A stretch of DNA of 64,000 nucleotides from Microbacterium gubbeenense DSM 15944 (GCF_000422745.1 NZ_KE383914.1:257021-321020), one strand, 5' to 3'. Counted from the stretch's first letter, positions 6,946 through 16,118 are shown. Notes: generated by a model not told the origin, from the sequence alone. Numbers and translations are program-made.

Positions 6946-9900
6946 GTGTCGAAACTCTCCGTCCTCAGCCTGAAGAACCGCGCCCTCATCGCGCTCATCA
7001 CGATCTGTGTCGCGATCGTCGGCGGGGTGTCGCTGACGAGCCTGAAGCAGGAGCTGATCCCGACGATGGAGCTGCCCGCTCTCATCGTTTCGACTACCTA
7101 CCCCGGCGCCTCTCCCGAGGTCGTCGAGGAGGATGTCTCGACGCCGATCGAGGAAGCGATCCAGGCCGTTCCCGGTCTCGACTCGACGTCGGCGACGAGT
7201 TCGTCGAACGTGTCGATGGTGCAGGCGATGTTCGACTACGGCACCGACATGGCAACGGCTGAGCAGAAGATGCAGCAGGCGATCAGCCGCATCAGCAGCC
7301 AGCTGCCCGAGTCGGTGGATCCGCAGGTCGTGGCGATCTCGCTCGACGACCTGCCCGTGATCCAGGTTGCCGTATCGGGCTTCGACGACCCCGCGACGGC
7401 GAAGGACGACCTCGAGAACATCGTCCTGCCCGAGGTCGAAGACGTCGAGGGTGTGGGATCCGCGTCGGTGGCCGGCGCGGCCGGACAGCGCATCACGATC
7501 ACCCCGGTTCCTGGCAACCTGCAGAAGGCTGGTGTCACGCAGCAGGCGATCAGCGATGCGCTCGAGCAGAACGGCAACCTGTTCCCGGGCGGCGACATCA
7601 CCGAGGACGGCGAGACGCTGACCGTGCAGACGGGCGTGAAGCTCACCTCGGTGGACGACATCCGCGAGCTGCCGCTGATCTCGAATGCGCAGCCCGAGGT
7701 GAATCCCGAGACGGGCGAGGTCACCCAGCCCGAGACCTTCACGATCGCCGATGTCGCCCAGGTCGAGGTCGAGGACGACCCCATCGCATCGATCTCGCGC
7801 GTGAACGGCGAAGACGCGATCTCGATCTCGGTCACGAAGCTTCCCGACGGCAACACGGTCGACGTTTCGGAGGGGGTGCTCGCCGCGCTCGATGATGCGC
7901 AGCAGCAGCTCTCCGGCGTCGAGTTCACGGTCGTCTTCGACCAGGCGCCGTTCATCACGCAGTCGATCGAGACGCTCGCCGTCGAGGGCCTGCTCGGCCT
8001 CGTGTTCGCGGTCGTCGTGATCCTCGTGTTCCTCATGTCGATCCGCTCGACGCTCGTGACGGCGATCTCGATCCCGACGAGCGTGCTCGTGACATTCGCG
8101 AGCATGCAGGCGTTCGGCTATTCGCTGAACATGCTCACACTCGGTGCGCTCACGATCTCGATCGGTCGCGTCGTCGACGACTCGATCGTCGTCATCGAGA
8201 ACATCAAGAGACACTACGTTGAGGGATCCGACAAGGGCGATTCGATCCGCCTCGCCGTGCGCGAGGTCGCGGGCGCCATCACGGCGTCGACCATCACGAC
8301 GGTCGCGGTGTTCTTGCCGATCGTCTTCGTCGGCGACATGGTCGGCGAGCTGTTCCGGCCGTTCGCGATGACCGTCACGATCGCGATGCTCGCGTCGCTG
8401 CTGGTCGCGCTGACGATCGTTCCGGTGCTCGCGTACTGGTTCATGAAGCCGGGCAAGCCGCTGGTGACCGAGAGCGGTCAGTCGATCGATCCCGAGCATC
8501 CCGATGCGCCGAAGACGCGCCTGCAGAAGGCGTACCAGCCGATCCTCGCGTGGACCCTCAAGCACTCCTGGTCGACCCTCGGGATCGCGGTCGTCGTGCT
8601 GATCGCCACGATCACTCTCGCCCCGCTCATGAAGGTGAACTTCCTCGGCGATACGGGCCAGAACTCGCTCACCGTGACGCAGGATCTCGGCGAGACGGCC
8701 AGCCTCGAGGCGCAGGACGAGGCGGCGGGCGAGGTCGAGGGCCTGCTCGCCGGCGTCGACGGTGTCGAGAACGTTCAGGTGACGATCGGATCCGCTTCGG
8801 GCGGCGGCATCGCGAGCCTGATGGCCGGCAGCGGCATCACGTTCTCCGTGATGACGGATCCCGACGTCGATCAGGGGCAGATCCAGGCCGACCTCGAAGA
8901 CGCGGTCGCGGGCCTCGAGGACGTCGGCGACATCACCGTGCAGGCCGCGGCCGGCATGGGCATGTCGAGCGACATCACGGTGAACGTCGAGGGCGCGAAC
9001 GACGACGATGTTCGCAGTGCCACCGAGGCGCTCATGACCTCGCTCGACGGGCGCGACGGAATCAAGGCCCCCACGAACAACCTCGAGGCCGAGATGCCGT
9101 ACATCGCGGTCGACGTCGATCGGCAGAAGGCCGCCGAGGCGGGCCTGAGTGAGGCCGCGGTCGGTGCCATGGTGAACGGCGCGATGCAGCCGTCCGACTC
9201 GGGATCCGTCGAGCTCGACGGTACCTCCACCACCGTCTACATCGCGAGCGATGACCCGCCCGCCACGGCGAACGAGCTGCGCGCGATGGAGATCCCGACC
9301 GCGGCCGGCGTCGTCGAGCTGCAGGACATCGCGACGGTCGAGCAGAGCTCGAGCCCCGCGTCGATCACGACGCAGAACGGCATGCGCACGGCGACGATCA
9401 CGATCACGCCCGCGAGCGACAACCTCGCCGAGGCCACAGCGTCGGTGCAGGCCGCGGTCGACGACACCGAGCTGCCCGACGGCACGCGGGCGTCGATCGG
9501 CGGCGTCGCCGAGGATCAGGCGGCCTCGTTCGAGCAGCTCGGGCTGGCGATGCTCGCCGCGATCCTCATCATCTACATCGTGATGGTCGCGACCTTCAAG
9601 TCGCTGCGGCAGCCGCTGCTGCTGCTCATCTCGGTGCCGTTCGCGGCGACCGGTGCGATCCTGCTGCAGGTGATCACGGGCGTGCCGCTCGGCGTCGCAT
9701 CGCTCATCGGTGTGCTCATGCTGATCGGCATCGTCGTGACGAACGCGATCGTGCTCGTCGACCTCGTGAACCAATACAGATCGCACCACGGCCTGAACGC
9801 GCACGACGCGACGATGGCCGGAAGCTCGATGCGTCTGCGCCCGATCCTCATGACGGCGCTCGCGACGATCTTCGCGCTCATCCCGATGGCGCTGGGGATC

Positions 9901-10365
9901 ACGGGCCACAGCGGCTTCATCTCGCAGCCGCTCGCGATCGTCGTGATCGGCGGACTCGTGTCGTCGACCTTCATGACGCTCATCGTGCTGCCGACGCTGT
10001 ACAACCTCGTCGAGGGTGCGAAGGAGCGCCGCGAGAAGCGTCGCGGCGGCGCGCCGACGGATCCGTCCGACGGCCCGGGAGATGCTCAGGACGCCGCGCA
10101 CGCGCTGCCGGGCGAAGTGACGCCGGATCCTGCGCCGGAGTCGGCGCGCACAACAGGATCCACGGCGGTCGTCGCTCACGAGGCGCACCAGGTGGTGCCT
10201 GTGAGGTACGACGCCGACCCGACGACGTCGGCGCAGACGGTGGTCGACGTGCACCAGCCGGGCGCGCCGAAGGGATCCGCCCCGATCGTGACGGTGCGGG
10301 TGCAGATGCCCGAGCAGTCGCCGGGCATCCCCACCGCCCCGCCCCTGCGCCGCCGCCGAGGCTGA
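6946..10365 (+). CDS. RND-family efflux transporter (AcrB/SwrC-like)
   Basis: A 1139-aa resistance-nodulation-division proton antiporter of the HAE/SwrC type. N-terminal helix, then a large extracytoplasmic porter region, helices 2-6 with the proton-relay pair in GRVVDDSIVVIENIKRH, a second porter loop, and helices 8-12 with GVASLIGVLMLIGIVVTNAIVLVDL. The last about 100 residues form a hydrophilic Pro/Ala/Asp-rich tail, likely disordered and cytosolic, which is longer than in AcrB. No membrane fusion or outer channel partner is nearby, as expected in a Gram-positive. Start is the GTG at 6946; the preceding 119-bp gap probably holds its promoter. Substrate unknown (lipopeptides or drugs in relatives). 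Confidence 0.9.
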   Translation: MSKLSVLSLKNRALIALITICVAIVGGVSLTSLKQELIPTMELPALIVSTTYPGASPEVVEEDVSTPIEEAIQAVPGLDSTSATSSSNVSMVQAMFDYGTDMATAEQKMQQAISRISSQLPESVDPQVVAISLDDLPVIQVAVSGFDDPATAKDDLENIVLPEVEDVEGVGSASVAGAAGQRITITPVPGNLQKAGVTQQAISDALEQNGNLFPGGDITEDGETLTVQTGVKLTSVDDIRELPLISNAQPEVNPETGEVTQPETFTIADVAQVEVEDDPIASISRVNGEDAISISVTKLPDGNTVDVSEGVLAALDDAQQQLSGVEFTVVFDQAPFITQSIETLAVEGLLGLVFAVVVILVFLMSIRSTLVTAISIPTSVLVTFASMQAFGYSLNMLTLGALTISIGRVVDDSIVVIENIKRHYVEGSDKGDSIRLAVREVAGAITASTITTVAVFLPIVFVGDMVGELFRPFAMTVTIAMLASLLVALTIVPVLAYWFMKPGKPLVTESGQSIDPEHPDAPKTRLQKAYQPILAWTLKHSWSTLGIAVVVLIATITLAPLMKVNFLGDTGQNSLTVTQDLGETASLEAQDEAAGEVEGLLAGVDGVENVQVTIGSASGGGIASLMAGSGITFSVMTDPDVDQGQIQADLEDAVAGLEDVGDITVQAAAGMGMSSDITVNVEGANDDDVRSATEALMTSLDGRDGIKAPTNNLEAEMPYIAVDVDRQKAAEAGLSEAAVGAMVNGAMQPSDSGSVELDGTSTTVYIASDDPPATANELRAMEIPTAAGVVELQDIATVEQSSSPASITTQNGMRTATITITPASDNLAEATASVQAAVDDTELPDGTRASIGGVAEDQAASFEQLGLAMLAAILIIYIVMVATFKSLRQPLLLLISVPFAATGAILLQVITGVPLGVASLIGVLMLIGIVVTNAIVLVDLVNQYRSHHGLNAHDATMAGSSMRLRPILMTALATIFALIPMALGITGHSGFISQPLAIVVIGGLVSSTFMTLIVLPTLYNLVEGAKERREKRRGGAPTDPSDGPGDAQDAAHALPGEVTPDPAPESARTTGSTAVVAHEAHQVVPVRYDADPTTSAQTVVDVHQPGAPKGSAPIVTVRVQMPEQSPGIPTAPPLRRRRG

Positions 10366-10435
10366 CCCGTTCGGTCGGAGTCGAGCCCTGAACTATGCGC
10401 CAAGCGCTCAACTCCCGCAAGCCCTGCCGCTCGAG

Positions 10436-10498
10436 CGGAGAAGAGCCAGAACTGCGGAGCACATCACGGACTTTCTCCGCGGTTGTGGCTCGTTTCCG
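10436..10498. repeat. 63-bp palindromic element, copy A
   Basis: Begins CGGAGAAGAGCC and ends GGCTCGTTTCCG, with inner arms AACTGCGGAG and CTCCGCGGTT. The arms pair imperfectly around a centre of about 15 bases. Same length and layout as copies B, C and D. Confidence 0.85.
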
Positions 10499-10565
10499 TC
10501 GGCGTGGTATTGCGCTGCGCGGGGCTCGCCCCCTCCTCGAGCTGCGCATCGCTGATCCGCGCGAA

Positions 10566-10628
10566 CGGAGATGAGCCACCGTCACGGAGCAAATGTCGGA
10601 GCACCTCCGCAGTTGTGGCTCATTTCCG
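10566..10628. repeat. 63-bp palindromic element, copy B
   Basis: Begins CGGAGATGAGCCAC and ends GTGGCTCATTTCCG; right inner arm CTCCGCAGTTGTGG is intact, left inner arm has five changed bases. Starts 130 bp after copy A. Confidence 0.85.
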
Positions 10629-10750
10629 CGTGGACATCCATACGCGACCGCGGGGTCAGCGCGCTCACAATCGGCAGATCTGCGAAGTTATCTGACGTTC
10701 GGCGGACTCTGTCCGACGAACGGATCCGGGTTTCGGCATCGTCGCCTGGC

Positions 10751-11575
10751 ATGGATATCGAATCGAGGGTCCGCCAGGCGGGCGGGGTGATGTTGACGAC
10801 GAAGCTAGTCGACAGCGGGGTGGCGACCGCGCGGATCAAACGGGCGGTCGGTGCCGGCCGGCTGGTGCGACCTAGCCGTGGTTGGGTCGCGCTGCCCAGC
10901 GCGGATCCGGTCCTCATCCGGGCGGCGCAGTCGCGCGTCATACTCACCTGCGTGACCGCGGCAGCACGGCGAGGCCTGTGGGATGTCGGCGACGACACGT
11001 TCCACGTCGCCGTCTCTCCGCATGCTCGGCCGGCGGACGGGATCCGTGCGCGGATCCACTGGTGTGAGCCGATGATCCTTCGCGCGCCCGGTACGCTCGT
11101 CGATTCGGTGCCGAATCTGCTCTCGATCGTCGCGAACTGCCAGCCCTATGAGCAGGCGCTGACGATCTGGGAGTCAGCGATCCGTCGCAAGCAGATCACA
11201 CCCGACACGATGCGCACGCTTCCGCTTTCGGCCCGGAGCCTGCGGATCCTCGATGATGCTCGGCCCTTCGCAGACGAGGGAACCGAGTCGATCCTGTTTG
11301 TCCGGCTGACGTGGCTCGGGCTGCCGATGAGGCGGCAGATCATGGTTCTTGGCCATCGGGTCGACCTTCTGATCGGCGACCGACTCGTGATCCAGGTCGA
11401 CGGCGGCCACCACGTCGACCAGCAGCGAACGAGCGACAACAAGCACGATGCGCGGTTGCGTCTCGCTGGTTACCACACGATCCGCGTGTCGTACTGGCAA
11501 CTGATGCACGAGTGGCATGTGGTGCAGGATCTGATCCTCGGTGCCATCGCGCGCGGCCTCCACCTCGCGGCGTGA
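10751..11575 (+). CDS. DUF559 (VSR-fold) endonuclease-like protein
   Basis: A 274-aa protein. The N-terminal half resembles AbiEi-type winged-helix antitoxin domains (LTTKLVDSGVATARIKRAV, then RLVRPSRGWVALP). The C-terminal 100 residues are a DUF559/very-short-patch-repair-like nuclease core: ES..LFVRL, HRVDLLIGDRLVIQVDGGHH, then DNKHDARLRLAGYHTIRVSYWQL. The Asp in VDLLIG and the QVDGGHH segment fit the PD-(D/E)XK-type catalytic positions. The ATG at 10751 opens the family-like region; the longer open frame runs through palindrome B and is rejected. Two identical-length palindromes flank the gene on each side, which suggests the protein may act on or move with them. Function is not established. 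Confidence 0.8.
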   Translation: MDIESRVRQAGGVMLTTKLVDSGVATARIKRAVGAGRLVRPSRGWVALPSADPVLIRAAQSRVILTCVTAAARRGLWDVGDDTFHVAVSPHARPADGIRARIHWCEPMILRAPGTLVDSVPNLLSIVANCQPYEQALTIWESAIRRKQITPDTMRTLPLSARSLRILDDARPFADEGTESILFVRLTWLGLPMRRQIMVLGHRVDLLIGDRLVIQVDGGHHVDQQRTSDNKHDARLRLAGYHTIRVSYWQLMHEWHVVQDLILGAIARGLHLAA

Positions 11576-11589
11576 GCGAGCCATTCGGG

Positions 11590-11652
11590 AGGAGACGAGC
11601 TTCAACTGCGGAGCAGATCGGCGATAGCCTCCGCAGATATGGCTCAGCTCCG
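11590..11652. repeat. 63-bp palindromic element, copy C
   Basis: Left arm with CAACTGCGGAG, right arm CTCCGCAGATATGGCTCAGCTCCG-like; begins 14 bp after the DUF559 stop codon. More diverged than copies B and D but the same length. Confidence 0.8.
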
Positions 11653-11697
11653 CGCGAAGCGCTACGGGTCGGGATCGCCAGCGTCTGCCGATTCGAG

Positions 11698-11760
11698 CGG
11701 AAACGAGCCTCAACTGCGGAGCGAAACCTCGATCTCTTCCGCAGCTGTGGCTCGTCTCCG
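11698..11760. repeat. 63-bp palindromic element, copy D
   Basis: Begins CGGAAACGAGCC and ends GGCTCGTCTCCG, with inner arms CAACTGCGGAG and TTCCGCAGCTG. Starts 108 bp after copy C, in the same layout as the A-B pair on the other side of the gene. Confidence 0.85.
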
Positions 11761-11948
11761 ACGGGGCGGTCCGGTGAAGCCCGCCGAGGCTGACCCGTTC
11801 GCGGAGAAATCTTCGACCATACCCGGACTTCTCCCAGGGCGAACATGTAACGTAGAAAGGTCGGCTGAGGGATACCGCGTCGTACACGCGGGTGTTTGCG
11901 TGTCCTGTCATGGCCGCATAACACCTATGGAAGGTGCGTGTATCAAGC

Positions 11949-14057
11949 ATGCCCAAAAACAAGATGCCCTCCGGCGGACGCCCCGCCAAGAACTTCGACC
12001 CCAAGTACGCGTCGAAGGGCGGATCCCGTAAGCCGCGTTGGAACCAGGACGATCGCGACCAGCGCCAGGGCGCTCCCCGCGAAGGCGGCTTCCGCCGCGA
12101 TGACCGCGGTGGCGACAGCCGTGGCGGCCGCACGTTCAACCGCGACGACCGCGGTGGCCGTTCCTTCGACCGCGACAACCGCGGTGACCGCAGCTTCAAC
12201 CGTGACGACCGTGGCGGACGCTCGTTCGACCGCGACAACCGCGGAAGCTTCAACCGCGATGACCGCGGCGGCCGCACGTTCAACCGCGATGACCGCGGTG
12301 CCCGCTCGTTCGACCGTGACAATCGCGGTGGCGACAACCGTGGCGGCTTCAACCGCGACAACCGCGGTGCCCGTTCGTTCGACCGCGATAACCGCGGTGG
12401 CGACAACCGTGGTGGCTTCAGCCGTGACGACCGTGGTGGCCGGACGTTCAACCGCGATGACCGTGGCGGACGTTCCTTCGACCGTGACAACCGTGGCGGC
12501 TTCAACCGTAACGACCGCGGCGGCCGTTCGTTCGACCGTGACAACCGCGGTGGCGACAATCGTGGTGGCGACAACCGTGGCGGCTTCAACCGTGACGACC
12601 GCGCCCCCCGCTCGTTCGACCGAGGCGACCGTGGTGGCTTCAACCGCGACAACCGTGGTGGCTTCAACCGCGACGACCGCGGCGGACGTTCCTTCGACCG
12701 AGGCGACCGCGCACCCCGCCGCTTCGACGACAAGCGTGACGACCGCCGCGACGACAAGCGCAGCGACAGTCCCCGCACGCAGAACGCCTGGCAGGATCGC
12801 CGCGAGGCGCCGCAGCGCACCGCGAAGCAGGAAGCGCACATCGACGTCGTGCACGAGCGCCTCACGGCCGACTCGGTAGCCGCCGAGCAGGTCGAGGGCC
12901 AGTCGTTCAGCGACCTGGGTCTCGGCGACAACATCTGCCGCGCGCTCCTCGAGCTCGGTGCGCCGAGCCCGTTCCCGATCCAGGCCGCGACGATCGGTCC
13001 GATCCTCGCCGGCAAGGACGTGCTCGGCCGCGGCCGCACCGGATCCGGCAAGACGATCGCCTTCGGCGCTCCGCTGGTCGAGGCGATCCTGCGCACCCGT
13101 ACGGGCGGCGAGCGCACGTACGGTCGCAGCCCCCAGGCGCTCATCGTCGCCCCGACGCGCGAGCTCGCACTGCAGATCGACCGCACGGTGCAGCCGATCG
13201 CCCGCAGCGTCGGCCTGTTCACCACGCAGATCTACGGCGGCGTGCCCCAGGGCAAGCAGGTCGGAGCGCTCCGCAAGGGCGTCGACATCATCATCGGCAC
13301 GCCGGGCCGCATCCAGGACCTCGAGCGTCAGGGCAAGCTCGACCTGAGCCAGATCCAGATCGCGGTGCTCGACGAGGCCGACCACATGTGCGACTTGGGC
13401 TTCCTCGAGCCGGTGCAGGAGATCCTGCGCATGACGAAGAAGGACGGCCAGAAGCTGCTCTTCAGCGCCACGCTCGACCGCGAGGTCTCGGCGCTCGTCG
13501 ACGAGTTCCTCAAGGACCCGCAGGTCTACGAGGTCGCCGGTGAGGACCAGGACTCGGGCACGATCGACCACCAGGTCCTCGTGATCGACCAGCGCACCAA
13601 GCGCGACGTCATCGAGCAGATCGCAGGCCGCGAGGGCCGCACGATCATCTTCAGCCGCACGCGTTCGTTCGCGGATGAGCTGGTCGAGCAGCTCGAGGAC
13701 GCCAACATCAGCGCGATCGCGCTGCACGGCGACCTCAACCAGGCCAAGCGCACGCGCAACATCGAGCGGTTCTCGAAGGGCCGCGCGAGCGTGCTCGTCG
13801 CGACCGACGTCGCTGCCCGAGGGATCCACGTCGACGACGTCGATCTTGTCGTGCAGGCCGACGCGCCGGACGAGTACAAGACGTACATGCACCGCTCGGG
13901 CCGTACGGGCCGCGCGGGCAACGAGGGACGCGTCATCACGCTGATCCCGCGCAACCGCCGCCGTCGCATGAGCGAGCTGCTCAGCCGCGCCGAGATCGAC
14001 GCGCCGTTCCGCGACGCGCAGCCCGGTGACGCGCTGATCGACGAGCTCGCGGGTTAA
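11949..14057 (+). CDS. DEAD-box RNA helicase with RG/RD-rich N-terminus
   Basis: A 702-aa ATP-dependent RNA helicase. The core starts near residue 320 with the Q motif (FSDLGLGDNICRALLELG) and holds GRTGSGKT at about 361, PTRELALQ, GTPGR, DEAD at about 475, SAT, VATDVAARGIHV and HRSGRTGRAG. Residues about 50-263 are an RG/RD repeat tract (units such as RGGRSFDRDN and RGGFNRDD), probably disordered and RNA-binding. In most bacterial relatives such tails sit at the C-terminus. The start ATG at 11949 (MPKNKMPSGG) is preferred over a GTG 15 bp upstream. The long leader suits a cold-shock-type RNA helicase. A strong terminator follows. Confidence 0.93.
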   Translation: MPKNKMPSGGRPAKNFDPKYASKGGSRKPRWNQDDRDQRQGAPREGGFRRDDRGGDSRGGRTFNRDDRGGRSFDRDNRGDRSFNRDDRGGRSFDRDNRGSFNRDDRGGRTFNRDDRGARSFDRDNRGGDNRGGFNRDNRGARSFDRDNRGGDNRGGFSRDDRGGRTFNRDDRGGRSFDRDNRGGFNRNDRGGRSFDRDNRGGDNRGGDNRGGFNRDDRAPRSFDRGDRGGFNRDNRGGFNRDDRGGRSFDRGDRAPRRFDDKRDDRRDDKRSDSPRTQNAWQDRREAPQRTAKQEAHIDVVHERLTADSVAAEQVEGQSFSDLGLGDNICRALLELGAPSPFPIQAATIGPILAGKDVLGRGRTGSGKTIAFGAPLVEAILRTRTGGERTYGRSPQALIVAPTRELALQIDRTVQPIARSVGLFTTQIYGGVPQGKQVGALRKGVDIIIGTPGRIQDLERQGKLDLSQIQIAVLDEADHMCDLGFLEPVQEILRMTKKDGQKLLFSATLDREVSALVDEFLKDPQVYEVAGEDQDSGTIDHQVLVIDQRTKRDVIEQIAGREGRTIIFSRTRSFADELVEQLEDANISAIALHGDLNQAKRTRNIERFSKGRASVLVATDVAARGIHVDDVDLVVQADAPDEYKTYMHRSGRTGRAGNEGRVITLIPRNRRRRMSELLSRAEIDAPFRDAQPGDALIDELAG
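12097..12738 (+). repeat. Coding repeat tract (RG/RD-rich)
   Basis: Within the DEAD-box gene, imperfect units of about 30-40 bp built from GACCGCGGTGGC, TTCAACCGCGA and TCGTTCGACCG. They encode alternating FNRDD-RGG and FDRDN-RGG blocks. The repeat is in frame throughout. Confidence 0.85.
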
Positions 14058-14068
14058 GCACCCCACGA

Positions 14069-14111
14069 ACGCGGATCGCCCGGCTTCTTCGCGAAGCCGG
14101 GCGATCCGCGT
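14069..14111 (+). terminator. Hairpin terminator after the DEAD-box gene
   Basis: Perfect 19-bp stem (14069-14087 with 14093-14111), 5-nt loop, followed by TTTCC; 12 bp after the helicase stop. Confidence 0.82.
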
Positions 14112-14144
14112 TTCCGTCGCAGGCAGGTGCGACACAATGGATCC

Positions 14145-15062
14145 ATGCACACTCCCGTAGACCCGACCGGTCAGCAGATCCATCTCACCCGGGGCGACGT
14201 GACCGCGCACATCGCGCAGGTCGGCGCCGCTCTGAGGGGCCTGACGGTCGACGGCACGTCGGTCGTCACGCCGTACCCGCAGGGGATCCAGGCGCCGTTC
14301 GGATCCGGCACGGTGCTCACGCCGTGGCCGAACCGCATCCGCGACGGCCGCTGGCAGCAGTCGGATCCGCACGGGCGCGACTACGACGAGCAGCTCGGCC
14401 TGTCCGAGCCGAAGCTCGACAACGCGATCCACGGCTTTCTGCAGCACACGCCGTTCGTCGTCGACGAGGGCGACGGATCCGCGACGCTCACCGCGACCGT
14501 CGTGCCGCAGAAGGGGTATCCGTTCGCGGTCGTCACGTCGGTCACATACGAGCTGACCGACGATGGGATCCGCGTGACGCACCGCTTCACGAACGTCGGC
14601 GCGGACGCCGCGCCGCTGGGCGTCGGCACGCACCCGTTCTTCCACATCGAGGGCGTGGATCCGCGCGACCTCGTGCTGACGATTCCGGCGCGCACGCGCT
14701 TCGCCGTCGATGATCGCCTGCTTCCCGTGGGCGAGGAGGCGGTCGAGGAGGAGCTGCGCGAGGGCGTGCGCCTCGGCGACGTCAGCCTCGACACGGGCTT
14801 CGCCGACCTCGACCGCGACATCGCGGGATCCGCCGTGACGACGCTCGACGGGCCGGACGAACAGCGCCTCAGCATCTGGCAGGACGAGCGGTTCGACTAC
14901 CTGCAGGTGTTCACGACCGACGCGTACCCCGGTCAGGACTATGCGGTGGCGATTGAGCCGATGTCGATTCCGACCGACGCGTTCAACTCCGGCCGCGCGC
15001 TGACGTGGCTCGAGCCTGGGAAGTTGTGCGAGCTGAGCTGGGGAGTTGCGTATTCGGCGTGA
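14145..15062 (+). CDS. Aldose 1-epimerase family protein
   Basis: A 305-aa cytosolic mutarotase-fold protein. It shows TPWPNRIRDGRW, NAIHGFLQHTPFV with the conserved His, and GTHPFFHIEG with the second catalytic His. It would interconvert alpha and beta anomers of galactose or a related sugar; the exact sugar is unclear, as this family also contains glucose-6-phosphate epimerase-like members. The sequence CACAAT ends 6 nt before the ATG at 14145, a leaderless signature. The sugar acid operon starts 1.2 kb downstream. Confidence 0.85.
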   Translation: MHTPVDPTGQQIHLTRGDVTAHIAQVGAALRGLTVDGTSVVTPYPQGIQAPFGSGTVLTPWPNRIRDGRWQQSDPHGRDYDEQLGLSEPKLDNAIHGFLQHTPFVVDEGDGSATLTATVVPQKGYPFAVVTSVTYELTDDGIRVTHRFTNVGADAAPLGVGTHPFFHIEGVDPRDLVLTIPARTRFAVDDRLLPVGEEAVEEELREGVRLGDVSLDTGFADLDRDIAGSAVTTLDGPDEQRLSIWQDERFDYLQVFTTDAYPGQDYAVAIEPMSIPTDAFNSGRALTWLEPGKLCELSWGVAYSA

Positions 15063-15090
15063 GCACAACAACGCGGGGGACAATGGCGTG

Positions 15091-16089
15091 GTGACGAGCG
15101 CGATTCGGGCGGAAACGCGCCGGGCCGAGCGGCGCCGGCGGGTCGAACGCCGCCGCAGGCGCGCCGTTGCGACGATCACCGCGACGCTGTCGGCATGCGT
15201 GATGATCGTCTCGGGCGCGCTGCTCGCCTCGTCGGCAACCGGCAGCGGCAGTGAGCCGCAGGCGACGGGAACGGGTGCCGCGCAGACGCACGAGCTGGTC
15301 GTCCCGGATCCGACGTCGTCGCCGACGCCCGAACCGACCGCAGACGCGTCGGAAAAGAATGACGCCGAGCCGTTCTGCTCGCACGAGGTGACAGCGGCGA
15401 TCGACTCGGGGGAATCCGAAGCCGTGGTCACGGCCGCGGGCGGGGGAGCGGCCTTCCGCGACGCCGTCGTATCGGGCGACGCCGACGCATGCATCGCGCT
15501 GGATCACCCGGCCTGGAACTGGGTCGTCGTCAACAAGCACCGGCCGATCGCTCCGGAGAACTTCGCCCCCGAGGTCACCTCGCCCGCGACGTTCAGTCCG
15601 ATCGGGGCGCACCTCGCGCCGGAGGCCGCCGCGGCGCTCGACGAGATGACGCTGGCCGCGCAGAACGCCGGCGTCGGCGACATCGGGCTCGAGAGCGGGT
15701 ACCGGTCGTACGAGGCTCAGATCGAGGCGTACGACGCTCAGGTTCTGGCGCGCGGCACACGGGACGGGGCCGACGAGACGTCCGCACGCCCCGGCTTCAG
15801 CGAGCACCAACTGGGGCTCGCGGCCGACCTCGTCGCGTGCGAGGCGGGCGTGTGCGGATCCATGTACGAGTTCGGCGACTCGCCTCAGGGCCAATGGGTC
15901 GCCGAGAACGCCTCGACGTACGGCTGGATCGTGCGCTACACCGGCACGGAGACCGGCACGACGGGGTACGAGGCCGAGCCGTGGCACATGCGGTTCGTGG
16001 GCGTCGAGCTCGCAACCGCGTACGTCGACGGCGGGTACGAGACGTTCGAGGATTTCTGGGGCCTGGAGGCCGCACCCGACTACGAATGA
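15091..16089 (+). CDS. VanY-type D-alanyl-D-alanine carboxypeptidase
   Basis: A 332-aa exported or membrane-tethered peptidase. An Arg-rich cytosolic start is followed by one hydrophobic segment (TITATLSACVMIVSGALLAS) and a Ser/Thr/Pro linker. The C-terminal half is an M15B zinc peptidase domain with ESGYRSYEAQ, SEHQLGLAADL (SxHxxGxAxD, zinc His and Asp) and EPWHMRF (catalytic Glu, zinc His). It probably trims peptidoglycan stem peptides outside the membrane. GACAAT lies exactly 6 nt before the GTG at 15091, so a leaderless message is likely. No vancomycin-resistance partners are nearby. Confidence 0.88.
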   Translation: MTSAIRAETRRAERRRRVERRRRRAVATITATLSACVMIVSGALLASSATGSGSEPQATGTGAAQTHELVVPDPTSSPTPEPTADASEKNDAEPFCSHEVTAAIDSGESEAVVTAAGGGAAFRDAVVSGDADACIALDHPAWNWVVVNKHRPIAPENFAPEVTSPATFSPIGAHLAPEAAAALDEMTLAAQNAGVGDIGLESGYRSYEAQIEAYDAQVLARGTRDGADETSARPGFSEHQLGLAADLVACEAGVCGSMYEFGDSPQGQWVAENASTYGWIVRYTGTETGTTGYEAEPWHMRFVGVELATAYVDGGYETFEDFWGLEAAPDYE

Positions 16090-16118
16090 GCCGCCCGCAC
16101 GACGCCGTGCATCGCCAT

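Larger units (their letters stand above)
10366..10750. other. Intergenic region with two palindromic elements
   Basis: No gene is supported in this 385-bp stretch. It contains palindrome copies A and B (listed separately) and the presumed promoter of the DUF559 gene. A weak open frame extends the DUF559 gene upstream through copy B but lacks family similarity. Confidence 0.6.
11576..11948. other. Intergenic region with two palindromes and a helicase leader
   Basis: A 373-bp gap. The first half carries palindromes C and D. The second half looks like the promoter and leader of the DEAD-box gene: a TAACGT -10-like box at 11848-11853 would give a leader of roughly 90 nt, long by the standards of this window. 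The start codon at 11949 has GGAAGG rather far upstream. No other gene is supported. Confidence 0.5.

Noticed and set aside
6751..10254. 1167-aa open frame on the minus strand opposite the RND gene
   Set aside because: Arg/His/Asp-rich translation without family features; it is the usual by-product of GC-rich codon bias opposite a clear transporter gene. The same holds for 11943-15494 and 34089-37328 on the minus strand.
10436..11760. The four 63-bp palindromes as a CRISPR or as attachment sites
   Set aside because: Copies are palindromic, only four, unevenly spaced and flank a nuclease gene; no integrase or tRNA gene is nearby.
12097..12738. Regular repeats that could suggest a CRISPR array
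   Set aside because: The repeats are imperfect, in frame and encode an RG/RD-rich tract of a helicase; there are no unique spacers of uniform length and no cas genes.
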